A DNA stretch of 62,306 nucleotides from an uncultured Lachnospiraceae bacterium (GTDB lineage: Bacteria; Bacillota; Clostridia; Lachnospirales; Lachnospiraceae): NCBI GenBank assembly GCA_947384285.1, contig CANDGI010000016.1, positions 1 through 62,306 of the forward strand, given 5' to 3'. How positions within the stretch are numbered: the first letter of the stretch is position 1; each line of letters opens with the position of its first letter. The position numbers were made by a program, and so were the translations under genes. Below the pieces are notes generated by a model. The model saw only the letters and a list, made by a program, of their open reading frames with translations, had not been told where the DNA came from and searched no databases. Shown here in pieces: positions 1 through 8,611 of the stretch.

Positions 1-760
1 TGAGACAGGCATTGGGGTGTGCAGGGACGGGCAGACTGTGATGGGAAATGCATGCGGCAAAATAAATGCAGACATATTAAAGGAGTTTTTGCAGAAATTT
101 TATCGGGATGATAATCAGGAGCATATGGTTTATCCAGGAATGGTTTACCTTTCACATCCTACAGAGTACGGCACCCTGTATTCCAAGAAAGAACTGGAAG
201 CCATAGCCTCAATCTGCCAGGAGTATCAGATCCCCTTGTTTTTGGATGGGGCGCGGCTGGGATATGGGCTGATGAGCCTGGAAAGTGATTTGACAATCAA
301 AGATATTGCCAGGTTCTGCGATGTATTTTACATAGGCGGCACAAAGGTTGGCGCATTATGCGGAGAAGCAGTGGTATTTCCTAAGGGGAACGGGCCGGCG
401 CATTTCTTAACGTCCGTCAAGCAGCATGGGGCTTTGCTGGCGAAGGGGCGTTTGCTGGGGATACAGTTTGATACGCTGTTTACCGAGAACTTATATTTTG
501 ATATCAGCCGCCATGCCATAGAGATGGCGGAGCAGTTAAAGCGGATATTAAAAGAAAAGGGATGTGTTTTTTATCTGGAATCTCCTACGAACCAGCAGTT
601 TATTATTTTGGAGGATGGGAAGTTGGAAAAGCTGAAAGAGCATGTACTTGTCAGCTTTTGGGAGAAGGCAGATGATACCCATACGGTGGTGCGGCTTGCC
701 ACGAGCTGGTCTACTACAAAAGAAGATTTGGAGGAATTGGAAAAATGTCTGGAAAGTTAG
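1..760 (+). CDS. Threonine aldolase family PLP lyase (5' end missing)
   Basis: This is a pyridoxal-phosphate enzyme of the low-specificity threonine aldolase / beta-eliminating lyase family, which cleaves L-threonine or allo-threonine to glycine and acetaldehyde in the cytoplasm. The frame is open from base 2 and reads E-T-G-I-G before the first possible start (GTG at 17), so the true start lies outside the window. Counting from that GTG, LFLDGAR (about residues 74-80) is the cofactor-binding Asp region. GGTKVGALCGE carries the probable Schiff-base lysine at about residue 110. About 250 residues are visible, against roughly 340 in the full family. A bidirectional terminator follows. The substrate range cannot be read from the sequence. 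Confidence 0.88.
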   Translation, partial: ETGIGVCRDGQTVMGNACGKINADILKEFLQKFYRDDNQEHMVYPGMVYLSHPTEYGTLYSKKELEAIASICQEYQIPLFLDGARLGYGLMSLESDLTIKDIARFCDVFYIGGTKVGALCGEAVVFPKGNGPAHFLTSVKQHGALLAKGRLLGIQFDTLFTENLYFDISRHAIEMAEQLKRILKEKGCVFYLESPTNQQFIILEDGKLEKLKEHVLVSFWEKADDTHTVVRLATSWSTTKEDLEELEKCLES

Positions 761-884
761 AACAGTAAGTCTAACGCATTTTTCAAACATGCTCGAAGAA
801 TGAAATATTGCGGCTATGGAAGCATTTTCCTTTTACAACAAAATAAATGTCATTCTTTGCAATGTTTTTGCTTGTTGCAAATTG

Positions 885-928
885 AAAAGAGCTGCACACA
901 GCTTTTCTTGTGTAACAGCTCTTTTGTT
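885..928. terminator. Bidirectional intrinsic terminator
   Basis: The arms AAAAGAGCTG (885-894) and CAGCTCTTTT (916-925) pair perfectly, with an inner ACACA/TGTGT stem. A-rich and T-rich flanks let it serve both the threonine aldolase gene and the convergent crotonase gene. The rest of 761-1023 shows no gene. Confidence 0.8.
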
Positions 929-1023
929 TGCAAAAACTAATTCAGATGCACTTGCCGGATGGCAGGCCGCGGATGTTTTTGATTACGAAAGCCAAGGGCT
1001 TAGGAAAATTATCTGCCTGGCCT

Positions 1024-1818
1024 TTAGAAATCGGTCAAATCAGCAGCTCTTCTCTCCAAGAAAGCAGTCATGCCTTCTGTCTTGTCATGAGTAGAGCAGG
1101 TAATGCCGAACAGGTTTGCTTCCATCTCAACGGCATTCTTGATATCCATATCGTAACCGTTGTTGATAGCAGCCTTTGCAATGGAAACAGCATAGCTTCC
1201 CTTGGAAATAATCTTAGCAGCCATCTTCTTAGCGGTATCCATCAATTCCTCTTTTGCAACAACCTTATTTACAAGGCCGATTCTGTAAGCTTCTGCAGCA
1301 TCAATGTTGTCGCAGGTGAAAATCAGCTCTTTTGCACGTCCCATGCCAACCAGGCGGGCAAGCCTCTGGGTTCCGCCGAATCCAGGAATAATGCCAAGCC
1401 CTGTTTCAGGCTGAGCGAAAGAAGCGTTATCAGCAGCAATGCGGATATCGCATGCCATAGCGATTTCACAGCCGCCGCCAAGTGCAAATCCGTTCACAGC
1501 AGCGATGGTAACCTGGCGCATGTTCATCAGCTTGAAGAAAGGCTCTGCAGCTCTCATGCCGAATGCACGTGCTTCTGCAGCAGAGAAGTTCACCATCTCA
1601 GCAATATCAGCGCCAGCTACGAAGGATTTGTAGGGGTTATCCTTTTTGTCTGGACCTCCAGTCAGGATGACAACCTTCACGTCATCTCTTGCTTCAATTT
1701 CAGTTAATGCGCTGTTTAACTCGTCCAAAGTCTCGCTGTTTAAGGCATTTAATGCGCCGGGCCTTGAGATGGTTAAAACGGCAATCTGGTCTGCTACATC
1801 CAATTTTAAATTGTTCAT
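1024..1818 (-). CDS. Enoyl-CoA hydratase / crotonase
   Basis: This crotonase-fold enzyme (264 aa) probably hydrates short-chain enoyl-CoA, for example crotonyl-CoA to 3-hydroxybutyryl-CoA in butyrate or butanol fermentation. The oxyanion-hole segment VAGADI lies at about residues 67-72. GGGCEIAMACD carries Glu118 and QPETGLGI carries Glu138, the two catalytic acids of crotonase. The start at 1818 is chosen because AGGAGG lies 9 bases upstream; an upstream extension of 16 codons has no ribosome binding site. It is a single-gene unit with no thiolase, Hbd or Bcd next to it, so use outside the butyrate pathway is possible. Its promoter overlaps a perfect palindrome. Confidence 0.88.
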   Translation of the reverse strand: MNNLKLDVADQIAVLTISRPGALNALNSETLDELNSALTEIEARDDVKVVILTGGPDKKDNPYKSFVAGADIAEMVNFSAAEARAFGMRAAEPFFKLMNMRQVTIAAVNGFALGGGCEIAMACDIRIAADNASFAQPETGLGIIPGFGGTQRLARLVGMGRAKELIFTCDNIDAAEAYRIGLVNKVVAKEELMDTAKKMAAKIISKGSYAVSIAKAAINNGYDMDIKNAVEMEANLFGITCSTHDKTEGMTAFLERRAADLTDF

Positions 1819-1868
1819 GGGTAAAAACCTCCTAAAAATATGTAATATTGATGTTTCCTGATACATTA

Positions 1869-1897
1869 AATATATAACTTTGACAAAAAATTGTCAA
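1869..1897 (-). promoter_or_regulatory. Crotonase promoter with palindromic operator
   Basis: On the minus strand TTGACA (1892-1897), a 17-base spacer and TATATT (1869-1874) form a strong sigma-A promoter. A perfect 7-4-7 palindrome, TTGACAA-N4-TTGTCAA (1880-1897), covers the -35 and part of the spacer, where a repressor would block polymerase. The shape resembles a Rex site but the bases differ from TTGTTAA-N4-TTAACAA. The binding protein is unknown. Confidence 0.65.
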
Positions 1898-1907
1898 TAA
1901 GGAATAA

Positions 1908-2780
1908 CTAATTCTGTGTACGAAAAACACTGGGCGTACATTTATATTTCCGTTTGAAAATCCGGTTAAAGTAAGAAAGGTTTTCAAATCCTGTCTCTGC
2001 CGCGATATTGGCAATGGAATCTGAGGAGGACAAAAGCAATCTTGCCGCCATGGTCAGCCGGTAATCGTTTAGGTAATCCGTAAAGGAAGCTGCCATGGTG
2101 GATTTGAAAAATTTCATAAAATGGGATTGGCTGAAGCCGCAGATACCGGCGGCGTCTGCAATAGAGATTTTTTCCCTGTAGTTTGTCTCCACGTATTTTA
2201 AGATATCCTTCAGCCGGTCTAAGGATTTGTTTTCCTGGCGCTGGAAAGGAACAGGCGAAGAGGAGGCAAGCCCGTAGAAAAAGGAAAACAGCTGCCCTTT
2301 GATGGCAAGCTGGTAGCCTTCGGGAAAGGTTTTGCAGATTTCATCCATGGTATCCAGGCAGAGGGAAAGGGCAGGATACAGGGGGGAATCTTTGGAAAAG
2401 TGATTGGGAAAAAGAATTTGGCCTTGCAAAAGAGGCTGAAAAAATTTTTCCGTGCAGGCATCCTTTGGGGAAGCCATCAGCATGGCAAGGTTAAAAATAA
2501 TATTTTCGTACTCCATGGAAGCGTTTTCTGTCTGCTCAATGGCGTGGAGCTGCCCAGGCGCGATGACGAGGATATCCCCTTCCCTTGCAAAAATGGGCGC
2601 AAGGTTTACCGTGATTTTTCCCTGCCCTTTTTTCACGTAAATGATTTCCATATCATTGTGCCAGTGGAGGGGTACGATGGAAAAGTCCAAAGGAATGCTG
2701 CAAAGATAAATATTAAATGGGAAGCTGCCCTGTCCATGGGATTTGGTTTCCTGTGTGTTTTCATATTCTGAAATATTCAT
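1908..2780 (-). CDS. AraC family transcriptional regulator with cupin sensor
   Basis: A 290-residue regulator. The N-terminal cupin domain (about residues 25-110) carries the metal- or sugar-binding look of AraC sensors (HWHNDMEIIYVKKGQG). The C-terminal pair of helix-turn-helix motifs (about 190-290) contains FSQSHFMKFFKS and the family signature GFENLSYFNRIFKRKYKCTPS. It is divergent from glycogen phosphorylase across 256 bases, so control of glgP is a reasonable inference. The effector, probably a carbohydrate, is unknown. Confidence 0.88.
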   Translation of the reverse strand: MNISEYENTQETKSHGQGSFPFNIYLCSIPLDFSIVPLHWHNDMEIIYVKKGQGKITVNLAPIFAREGDILVIAPGQLHAIEQTENASMEYENIIFNLAMLMASPKDACTEKFFQPLLQGQILFPNHFSKDSPLYPALSLCLDTMDEICKTFPEGYQLAIKGQLFSFFYGLASSSPVPFQRQENKSLDRLKDILKYVETNYREKISIADAAGICGFSQSHFMKFFKSTMAASFTDYLNDYRLTMAARLLLSSSDSIANIAAETGFENLSYFNRIFKRKYKCTPSVFRTQN

Positions 2781-2907
2781 GGGTTCTGTCCTTTTTTAAA
2801 ATTTGATAGTATTGTACTATATTTTCCCATCATATTGCAAGAAAAATCTGGGAAAAAGAGGTATACTCTGATTGATAAAATAAATAGAGCATGAAGAAAA
2901 TTTAGAT

Positions 2908-2999
2908 AAGGGATTCGGAATAAGCCTCCCGGATTTTGGGGAAAATAAAGTGGAATATCCCTGAGAGAGGACAGTTTGAAAGCAGATGGTTTCCGAATC
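2908..2999 (+). other. Structured leader upstream of glgP
   Basis: GATTCGGAA (2912-2920) is complementary to TTCCGAATC (2991-2999). The overlapping segment AGGGAT (2909-2914) can instead pair with ATCCCT near 2957-2962, so two exclusive folds are possible. It matches no riboswitch class I recognise. Confidence 0.3.
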
Positions 3000-3036
3000 T
3001 GTTACAACGCAGGAATGAAGTTCAGGAGGGAAAAAT

Positions 3037-5304
3037 ATGAGCGTTAACGTAAGGGAATTACTGGAACAGAAATGCTGCAATAATATCGCAGCCTGCACCA
3101 ATGAGCAGCTGTATTACGGGCTGTTAGGAATTGTAAAGGATCTGGCCAAAGAGAAGGAGAGCCAGGAAGGCAAAAAGAAAATCTACTATATTTCCGCAGA
3201 GTTTTTGATTGGAAAATTATTATCCAACAACCTGATTAACCTGGGGATTTATGATGAAGTGGCAGAAATGCTTGCACAGTATGGGAAAGACATCAGCCTG
3301 ATTGAGCAGGCAGAGCCGGAGCCATCCCTTGGAAATGGCGGATTGGGACGTCTGGCAGCATGTTTCCTTGATTCTATGGCAACCTTGGGCATGAACGGGG
3401 ATGGAATCGGGCTGAATTATCATTTCGGGCTGTTTTTGCAGACCTTTGAAAACCGCCTGCAGAAAGAAAATAAGAACCCCTGGATGGAAGCGGAAAGCTG
3501 GCTGACCAGAACGGATGTAAGCTATCCCATCCAATTCGGCGGATTTACCGTACAGTCCAGAATGTATGACCTGGATGTAACCGGATTTGAGAACAGAACC
3601 AATAAGCTGCATCTATTTGATATTGAGACAGTGGATGAAGGCCTGGTAGGGGATGGAATCAATTTTAACAAATGCGACATCATGAAAAACTTAACCTTGT
3701 TCTTGTATCCAGACGATTCGGATGATGCAGGAAGGCTTCTGCGTGTGTACCAGCAGTATTTTATGGTAAGCAATGCCGCACGCCTGATTTTGGCGGAATG
3801 CGAAGCAAAAGGCTGCAAGCTTTATGATTTGCCGGATTATGCAGCAATCCAGATTAATGACACCCACCCCAGCATGGTGATTCCAGAGCTCATCCGTCTG
3901 CTGATGGAACGGGGCATCCGCATGAATGACGCAATTGAAATCGCATCCAAGACCTGCGCATACACCAACCATACCATTTTGGCGGAGGCACTGGAAAAAT
4001 GGCCCATGGACTACCTGAACAAGGCAGTGCCCCAGCTGATGCCCATTATCCGTGAGCTGGACACCATGGTAAAAGATAAGTTTGAGGACAGCTCCGTAGC
4101 CATCATTGACGGGAATAACCTGGTACATATGGCAAATATGGACATCCACTACGGTTACAGCGTCAACGGGGTTGCATACCTCCACACAGAGATTTTAAAG
4201 AAAAACGAGCTGAATAATTTTTATAAAATTTATCCGGAAAAATTCAACAATAAGACCAACGGAATTACCTTCCGCCGCTGGCTGATGCACTGCAACAAAG
4301 GCTTAAGCCGCTATCTGGATGAGGTAATTGGAACCGGCTGGCATAAGGATGCGGATGAGCTTGAGAAGCTTCTTGCCTTTGCCGATGACGAAAAAGCATT
4401 GCAGAAGCTGCTGGAAATCAAGCATGAGAATAAGAAAAACCTTGTGGCTTACCTGAAGGAGAAACAGGGCGTGGAGCTGGACGAGAATTCTATTTTTGAT
4501 ATCCAGATTAAGCGCCTCCATGAGTATAAACGCCAGCAGATGAACGCATTGCATGTGATTCATAAATATCTGGAGATTAAGAAAGGGAAGAAGCCTGCCA
4601 CTCCTATCACCGTTATTTTCGGCGCCAAGGCGGCTCCTGCTTATGTGATTGCAAAAGACATTATCCATTTGATTTTGTGCCTGCAGGAGCTTGTGAACAA
4701 CGACCCGGAAGTAAGCCCTTACCTGAAAGTGGTTATGGTGGAAAACTACAACGTAACCAATGCGGAAAAGTTAATCCCAGCCTGTGACATTTCAGAGCAG
4801 ATTTCCCTGGCATCCAAGGAAGCGTCCGGAACCGGAAACATGAAATTTATGTTAAACGGCGCGGTAACCCTGGGAACTATGGACGGTGCAAATGTGGAGA
4901 TTGCAGACTTGGTTGGACAGGACAACATTTATATTTTTGGAGAAAGCTCCGACACAGTCATTGCCCATTATGAAAAGGCCGATTACGTGTCCAGAGCATT
5001 CTATGAAGAGAATGAGGACATCAAGGAAGCTGTGGACTTTATCGTAAGTGAAGAGATGATGAAGATTGGGCACAAAGAGCATTTGGAGCGTCTCTACAAC
5101 GAACTGCTGAATAAAGACTGGTTCATGACCCTCTTAGACTACAAGGATTATGCGGCAAAGAAAGAGGAAATCTACAAGGATTATGAAAACCGGACCGCAT
5201 GGGCGAAAAAGATGCTTGTCAATACGGCAAAAGCAGGATTTTTCTCCTCAGACCGGACAATAGCAGAATACGATAAAGATATCTGGAAGTTAAGTGGAAA
5301 ATAA
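3037..5304 (+). CDS. glgP: Glycogen/starch phosphorylase (GT35)
   Basis: Cytoplasmic enzyme that releases glucose-1-phosphate from the non-reducing ends of glycogen or maltodextrin with inorganic phosphate. The protein has 755 residues, at the short bacterial end of the family. Diagnostic segments are [20 protein letters not shown] in the N-terminal domain, [18 protein letters not shown], and [14 protein letters not shown], whose Lys603 is the expected pyridoxal-phosphate lysine. A GGAGG site precedes the ATG. The stop overlaps the start of sfsA (TAATG), so the two are translationally coupled. The divergent AraC regulator and the structured leader may control expression. Confidence 0.96.
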   Translation: MSVNVRELLEQKCCNNIAACTNEQLYYGLLGIVKDLAKEKESQEGKKKIYYISAEFLIGKLLSNNLINLGIYDEVAEMLAQYGKDISLIEQAEPEPSLGNGGLGRLAACFLDSMATLGMNGDGIGLNYHFGLFLQTFENRLQKENKNPWMEAESWLTRTDVSYPIQFGGFTVQSRMYDLDVTGFENRTNKLHLFDIETVDEGLVGDGINFNKCDIMKNLTLFLYPDDSDDAGRLLRVYQQYFMVSNAARLILAECEAKGCKLYDLPDYAAIQINDTHPSMVIPELIRLLMERGIRMNDAIEIASKTCAYTNHTILAEALEKWPMDYLNKAVPQLMPIIRELDTMVKDKFEDSSVAIIDGNNLVHMANMDIHYGYSVNGVAYLHTEILKKNELNNFYKIYPEKFNNKTNGITFRRWLMHCNKGLSRYLDEVIGTGWHKDADELEKLLAFADDEKALQKLLEIKHENKKNLVAYLKEKQGVELDENSIFDIQIKRLHEYKRQQMNALHVIHKYLEIKKGKKPATPITVIFGAKAAPAYVIAKDIIHLILCLQELVNNDPEVSPYLKVVMVENYNVTNAEKLIPACDISEQISLASKEASGTGNMKFMLNGAVTLGTMDGANVEIADLVGQDNIYIFGESSDTVIAHYEKADYVSRAFYEENEDIKEAVDFIVSEEMMKIGHKEHLERLYNELLNKDWFMTLLDYKDYAAKKEEIYKDYENRTAWAKKMLVNTAKAGFFSSDRTIAEYDKDIWKLSGK

Positions 5305-6089
5305 TGAAATATACGCGGATTACACAGGGACGTTTCTTGGAACGTCCCAACCGTTTTATTGCCCTGGTGGAAATAGACGGCCAAATAGAAAAATGCCATG
5401 TAAAAAATACCGGAAGATGCCGGGAGCTTCTGGTTCCAGGAGCCTTAGTCTGGCTGGAAAAAAGCGATAACCCCAGCCGGAAAACACAATATGACCTGGT
5501 TGCTGTCCGCAAACAATCCGCCAAAAAAGAGGGTTGTTTTGCAGGCAGCTGTTCCTCTGCCATGATAAATATGGATTCCCAATCCGCCAATTTAGTAGTC
5601 AGCTGTCCTTCCATCATGATAAATATGGATTCCCAAGCCCCAAACCAGGCAGTGCGGGAATGGCTGGAACAGAATAAAAGCCCTTTCCCAGAGCTTACGC
5701 TGATAAAGCCAGAATGCAGATACGGCGCTTCCAGGATTGATTTCTACGTAGAAACAGCAGGGGAACAGCCCCGAAAAATTTTTATCGAAGTAAAAGGCGT
5801 AACCTTGGAGGAGGATGGAATCGCAAGGTTCCCGGACGCCCCCACAGAACGAGGAATCAAGCACATGCTTGAACTGCAAAAGGCCATCCAAGAAGGATAC
5901 GAATCCTGCATCCTTTTCGTAATACAAATGAAAGGCATCCATCGGTTTGAACCCAACGACCTTACCCATCCCGCCTTCGGCGAAACCCTCCGCCAAGTGC
6001 ACAAAGCAGGCGTCAGCATTCTAGCCTACGACTGCAAAGTAACCCCAGAAGAAATCTTCCTGGACATGCCGGTAGAAGTAAAACTGTAG
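5304..6089 (+). CDS. sfsA: SfsA family nuclease/sugar-fermentation protein with internal duplication
   Basis: SfsA-family protein, first linked to maltose metabolism in E. coli; the family has an OB-fold DNA-binding N-terminus and a PD-(D/E)XK-like nuclease domain. Typical features here are CHVKNTGRCRELL (about residues 33-45), CRYGASRIDFY and IFIEVKGVTLEE. It has 261 residues against about 230-240 usually. The excess is an 18-codon tandem duplication: codons 82-99 and 100-117 both carry MINMDSQ (bases 5547-5600 and 5601-5654). It overlaps the glgP stop by one base, which ties it to glucan metabolism. Confidence 0.9.
   Translation: MKYTRITQGRFLERPNRFIALVEIDGQIEKCHVKNTGRCRELLVPGALVWLEKSDNPSRKTQYDLVAVRKQSAKKEGCFAGSCSSAMINMDSQSANLVVSCPSIMINMDSQAPNQAVREWLEQNKSPFPELTLIKPECRYGASRIDFYVETAGEQPRKIFIEVKGVTLEEDGIARFPDAPTERGIKHMLELQKAIQEGYESCILFVIQMKGIHRFEPNDLTHPAFGETLRQVHKAGVSILAYDCKVTPEEIFLDMPVEVKL
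5547..5654 (+). repeat. 54-bp in-frame tandem duplication inside sfsA
   Basis: Two 54-bp copies (5547-5600 and 5601-5654) sit side by side in frame. The core ATGATAAATATGGATTCCCA is identical, and the flanks have diverged by several substitutions, so the duplication is not brand new. Confidence 0.9.
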
Positions 6090-6285
6090 AAAATGCGCCC
6101 AATTTTTAACCAGCACTCTTCCCAAAAAATTCTGATAATCTCTTCATTTTAACTTACATTCCTTTCGCTTTGCTCAGGCGCAAATAGGCATTGAAATAAT
6201 TTCTTTCAGCCTACGCTTTACGGGCCGATGCCACGCTGCTTACAACGAGAGGCCTTATTTCATGAAGCTTTTTAAATACAACAGC

Positions 6286-6354
6286 AGCGTTTCATATTCC
6301 GATACCCAGGAAGGACGGGATTCCCGCCCTTCCTGGGTATCCAATATGAAAAAT
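6286..6354. terminator. Long hairpin between convergent genes, probable bidirectional terminator
   Basis: A near-perfect inverted repeat has arms GATACCCAGGAAGG-CGGG (6301-6319) and CCCG-CCTTCCTGGGTATC (6323-6341), extended outward by TTTCATATT/AATATGAAA. This gives a stem close to 30 bp with a 3-base loop. It lies between convergent sfsA and the CNNM-type gene. It is longer than most terminators and might also be a small palindromic element. Bases 6090-6285 show no gene. Confidence 0.7.
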
Positions 6355-7631
6355 TATTCCTCTTCCTCCACAGCCTCCGGCAGCCGCATAAAAATCTTAT
6401 GAATTCGATTCTTTTCCATATCCTCCACCCGGAAATATATATGTTCCGGCGTGGTAATAGACTCTCCAGCCTTCGGAAGATGGTCCAAAAGCCCAATCAG
6501 ATACCCCCCAATGGAGTCGTAATCCTCCGAATCCAAATCAAGATCCAGCATATCGCGCAGATCATTAAGGCCCAAAGAGCCTTGTACCATATATTCCCGG
6601 TCATTGACCTTCTGGATGGGGTCTTCTTCGTCTGCATCATATTCATCCCGGATTTCTCCCACAATCTCTTCCAGCAGATCCTCCAGGGTAATCAGCCCTG
6701 CGGTTGCACCGTATTCGTCCAGCACAATGGCAATATTGATGGAGGATTTGCGCATTTCCAGAAGGAGATCCGCGGTATTCTTGTGTTCATAAGTGTAGTA
6801 AGGCTTGCGCATAATATTGCGGATGGAAAAATGTTCTTTGTCTTCATAGAGAAGCAGGTCTTTCATATTGATAATGCCGATGACATTATCTGTGGAATCC
6901 TCGTATACCGGAAGGCGTGTAAATTTGTCTTCCCGGAAAATTTCCAACAGTTCATAGTAGCTGCTGTTTACATCCGCAAAGGTCATATCAATTCTTGGCA
7001 CCATGACTTCCTTTGCCTGGGCATCCCCGAAATCAAATACATTGTTGATCATTTCGCGTTCTTCTGTTTCTATGACTCCCTCTTCATGGCTCACATCCAC
7101 AATGGTGCGCAGCTCGTCTTCTGTCATAGCGTTCTGCGCGCTGGAAGCATCCACACGCAGCAGTGTTAAGAAGCCAAGAGCCAGCTTGTTGATAATAAAT
7201 ATAACAGGGGTGAGCAGTTTCATAATTCCGCCGATAACTCCTGCGTAAGCCAGGGAAATAGTGTCTGCATAAATGGTTGCAAAGGTCTTAGGGGAAATTT
7301 CACCAAAGATAAGCACCAAAATAGTTAAAATTCCAGTTGCAATTCCAGCTCCGGCGCTCCCGAAGATTTTAGTGGCAAGGGTAGTGGCAAGGGAGGCAGA
7401 GGAAAGATTTACGATATTGTTTCCAATTAAAATGGCGCTAAGCATTTTGCCGGAATCATCGGTAATCTCCAGAACCTTTTTCGCCCGTTTGTTACCCTCC
7501 TCTGCCATGCTTCTGAGACGGATTTTATTTGAAGTGGTCAAGGCCGTTTCCGCTGAAGAAAAAAAGGCAGATAGCATTAGTAAAATAATAATGATAATTA
7601 ATTGTATGACGTCGCTTGAGTCCAAGTACAT
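6354..7631 (-). CDS. CNNM/CorC-type (DUF21-CBS-HlyC/CorC) membrane transporter
   Basis: A 425-residue membrane protein of the CorC/HlyC (CNNM) family, linked in other bacteria to magnesium or cobalt efflux. An N-terminal DUF21 domain with about four hydrophobic segments begins IIIIILLMLSAFFSSAETAL. Two CBS domains follow (VPRIDMTFADVNSSYYELLE, then a segment around IAIVLDEYGATAGLITLEDL). A C-terminal CorC/HlyC domain ends the protein. I place the start at ATG 7631, just before the first membrane helix; its AAAGGAG site is close. The frame stays open 103 codons further upstream through the 42-bp array, but that part looks non-coding. Confidence 0.87.
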   Translation of the reverse strand: MYLDSSDVIQLIIIIILLMLSAFFSSAETALTTSNKIRLRSMAEEGNKRAKKVLEITDDSGKMLSAILIGNNIVNLSSASLATTLATKIFGSAGAGIATGILTILVLIFGEISPKTFATIYADTISLAYAGVIGGIMKLLTPVIFIINKLALGFLTLLRVDASSAQNAMTEDELRTIVDVSHEEGVIETEEREMINNVFDFGDAQAKEVMVPRIDMTFADVNSSYYELLEIFREDKFTRLPVYEDSTDNVIGIINMKDLLLYEDKEHFSIRNIMRKPYYTYEHKNTADLLLEMRKSSINIAIVLDEYGATAGLITLEDLLEEIVGEIRDEYDADEEDPIQKVNDREYMVQGSLGLNDLRDMLDLDLDSEDYDSIGGYLIGLLDHLPKAGESITTPEHIYFRVEDMEKNRIHKIFMRLPEAVEEEE

Positions 7632-7708
7632 CTCTCCTTTCAACTTATTAATATAACGGAAGCAGGAGGATTTTGCAAGAAATTCCCACAAGTTTAGGGA
7701 AATTTTAG

Positions 7709-7876
7709 AAATAAAGGAAAGGGCTGGGCAAAAGGTGTTTTTATCTCTGGAAATAAAGGAAAAAGCTGGGCAAAAGGTGTTTTTATCTCTGGAAATAAAG
7801 GAAAAAGCTGGGCAAAAGGTGTTTTTATCTCTGGAAATAAAGGAAAAGGCTGGCCAAAGGGTGTTTTTATCTTTGG
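7709..7876. repeat. Four-copy 42-bp tandem repeat array
   Basis: Four head-to-tail 42-bp units lie at 7709-7750, 7751-7792, 7793-7834 and 7835-7876. Units 2 and 3 are identical; units 1 and 4 differ by a few bases. Each contains AAATAAAGG, GCTGG and GGTGTTTTTATCT. The array fills the divergent gap 7632-7961 between the CNNM-type gene and the membrane protein at 7962. No other gene is seen in that gap. Confidence 0.95.
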
Positions 7877-7961
7877 ATATCATTGGAAAGGAATAGTTTT
7901 GGCAGGGGCTGAATAGAATGGCATATAAGGAAAGGGACATCCACAGGAGGGAGGAAAAAAG

Positions 7962-8369
7962 ATGGAAAAGAAGTTACCAAAGGCGCCGATTAGGGGGAAG
8001 GAAGAGGGCAGACCCAGATTTTCCGTACTGTCTGTCTTGAAAATTCTGCTGGCCATGTACATGGTGACAGGGGTTCTGCTGCTGGTTTTATCTGCCATGC
8101 TCTATAAAATGCAGCTGAGTGAGAGCGTTGTTTCCATTGGGATTGTGCTGATTTATGTATTGTCAGGATTTTTAGGCGGTTTCTTAGGCGGTAAGGTTAT
8201 GAAAAGCAAAAGATTTTTGTGGGGGATGGCAATGGGGGCATGCTATTTTCTGATTCTTGCCCTTGGATCTATTGTGTTCCAGAAAGGAATCAATATGGAG
8301 CTGTCACGTTTTTTTACCACGCTGGTTCTTTGCACGGCCTCGGGGATGATTGGCGGAATGGCAAGCTAA
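7962..8369 (+). CDS. TIGR04086 family membrane protein
   Basis: A 135-residue membrane protein with four predicted transmembrane segments after a basic N-terminal tail of about 25 residues. Its layout matches the TIGR04086 family of Firmicutes: a helix pair, the glycine-rich GGFLGGKVMKSKRFLWGMA, then two more helices. The molecular function of the family is not known. A GGAGGGAGG site lies upstream. It is divergent from the CNNM-type gene across the repeat array and is followed by a terminator. Confidence 0.7.
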   Translation: MEKKLPKAPIRGKEEGRPRFSVLSVLKILLAMYMVTGVLLLVLSAMLYKMQLSESVVSIGIVLIYVLSGFLGGFLGGKVMKSKRFLWGMAMGACYFLILALGSIVFQKGINMELSRFFTTLVLCTASGMIGGMAS

Positions 8370-8413
8370 CACTACAGCCAACGGTTTATAGTGGGATACG
8401 GGTGGAAAAGCAT

Positions 8414-8466
8414 GGGGGCTGTCCTGGAAAATGGTTACGTTTTCAGGACAGCCCCTCTATATTTTT
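8414..8466 (+). terminator. Intrinsic terminator
   Basis: GGGGCTGTCCTG pairs with CAGGACAGCCCC, with an inner AAAA/TTTT extension. A T-rich run follows. It ends the unit of the small membrane protein. Confidence 0.8.
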
Positions 8467-8611
8467 AAGTAATTGCAATTTCATATAAGAGCATGATTTA
8501 TAAAAATATGCGGCCGTGTTATAATGATAACATAAAGCAGGAAGCTTTCAGGCATGCAGACATTTTAATGAGCAGCCAGTTTATTCGCAAAAGAAAAGGA
8601 ATGATTGAAAA

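Noticed and set aside
928-1707. 259-residue plus-strand ORF opposite the crotonase gene
   Set aside because: It is the antisense shadow of a clearly conserved crotonase and shows no family motifs of its own.
7709-7876. CRISPR array
   Set aside because: The 42-bp units are contiguous without variable spacers, and no cas genes are seen.
7632-7940. N-terminal extension of the CNNM-type protein through the 42-bp array
   Set aside because: The extension is repetitive, has no ribosome binding site at 7940, and the protein has a normal start before its first membrane helix at 7631.
8467-8611. Cobalamin riboswitch upstream of cbiK
   Set aside because: No B12-box-like sequence was found and the leader is too short for the aptamer.
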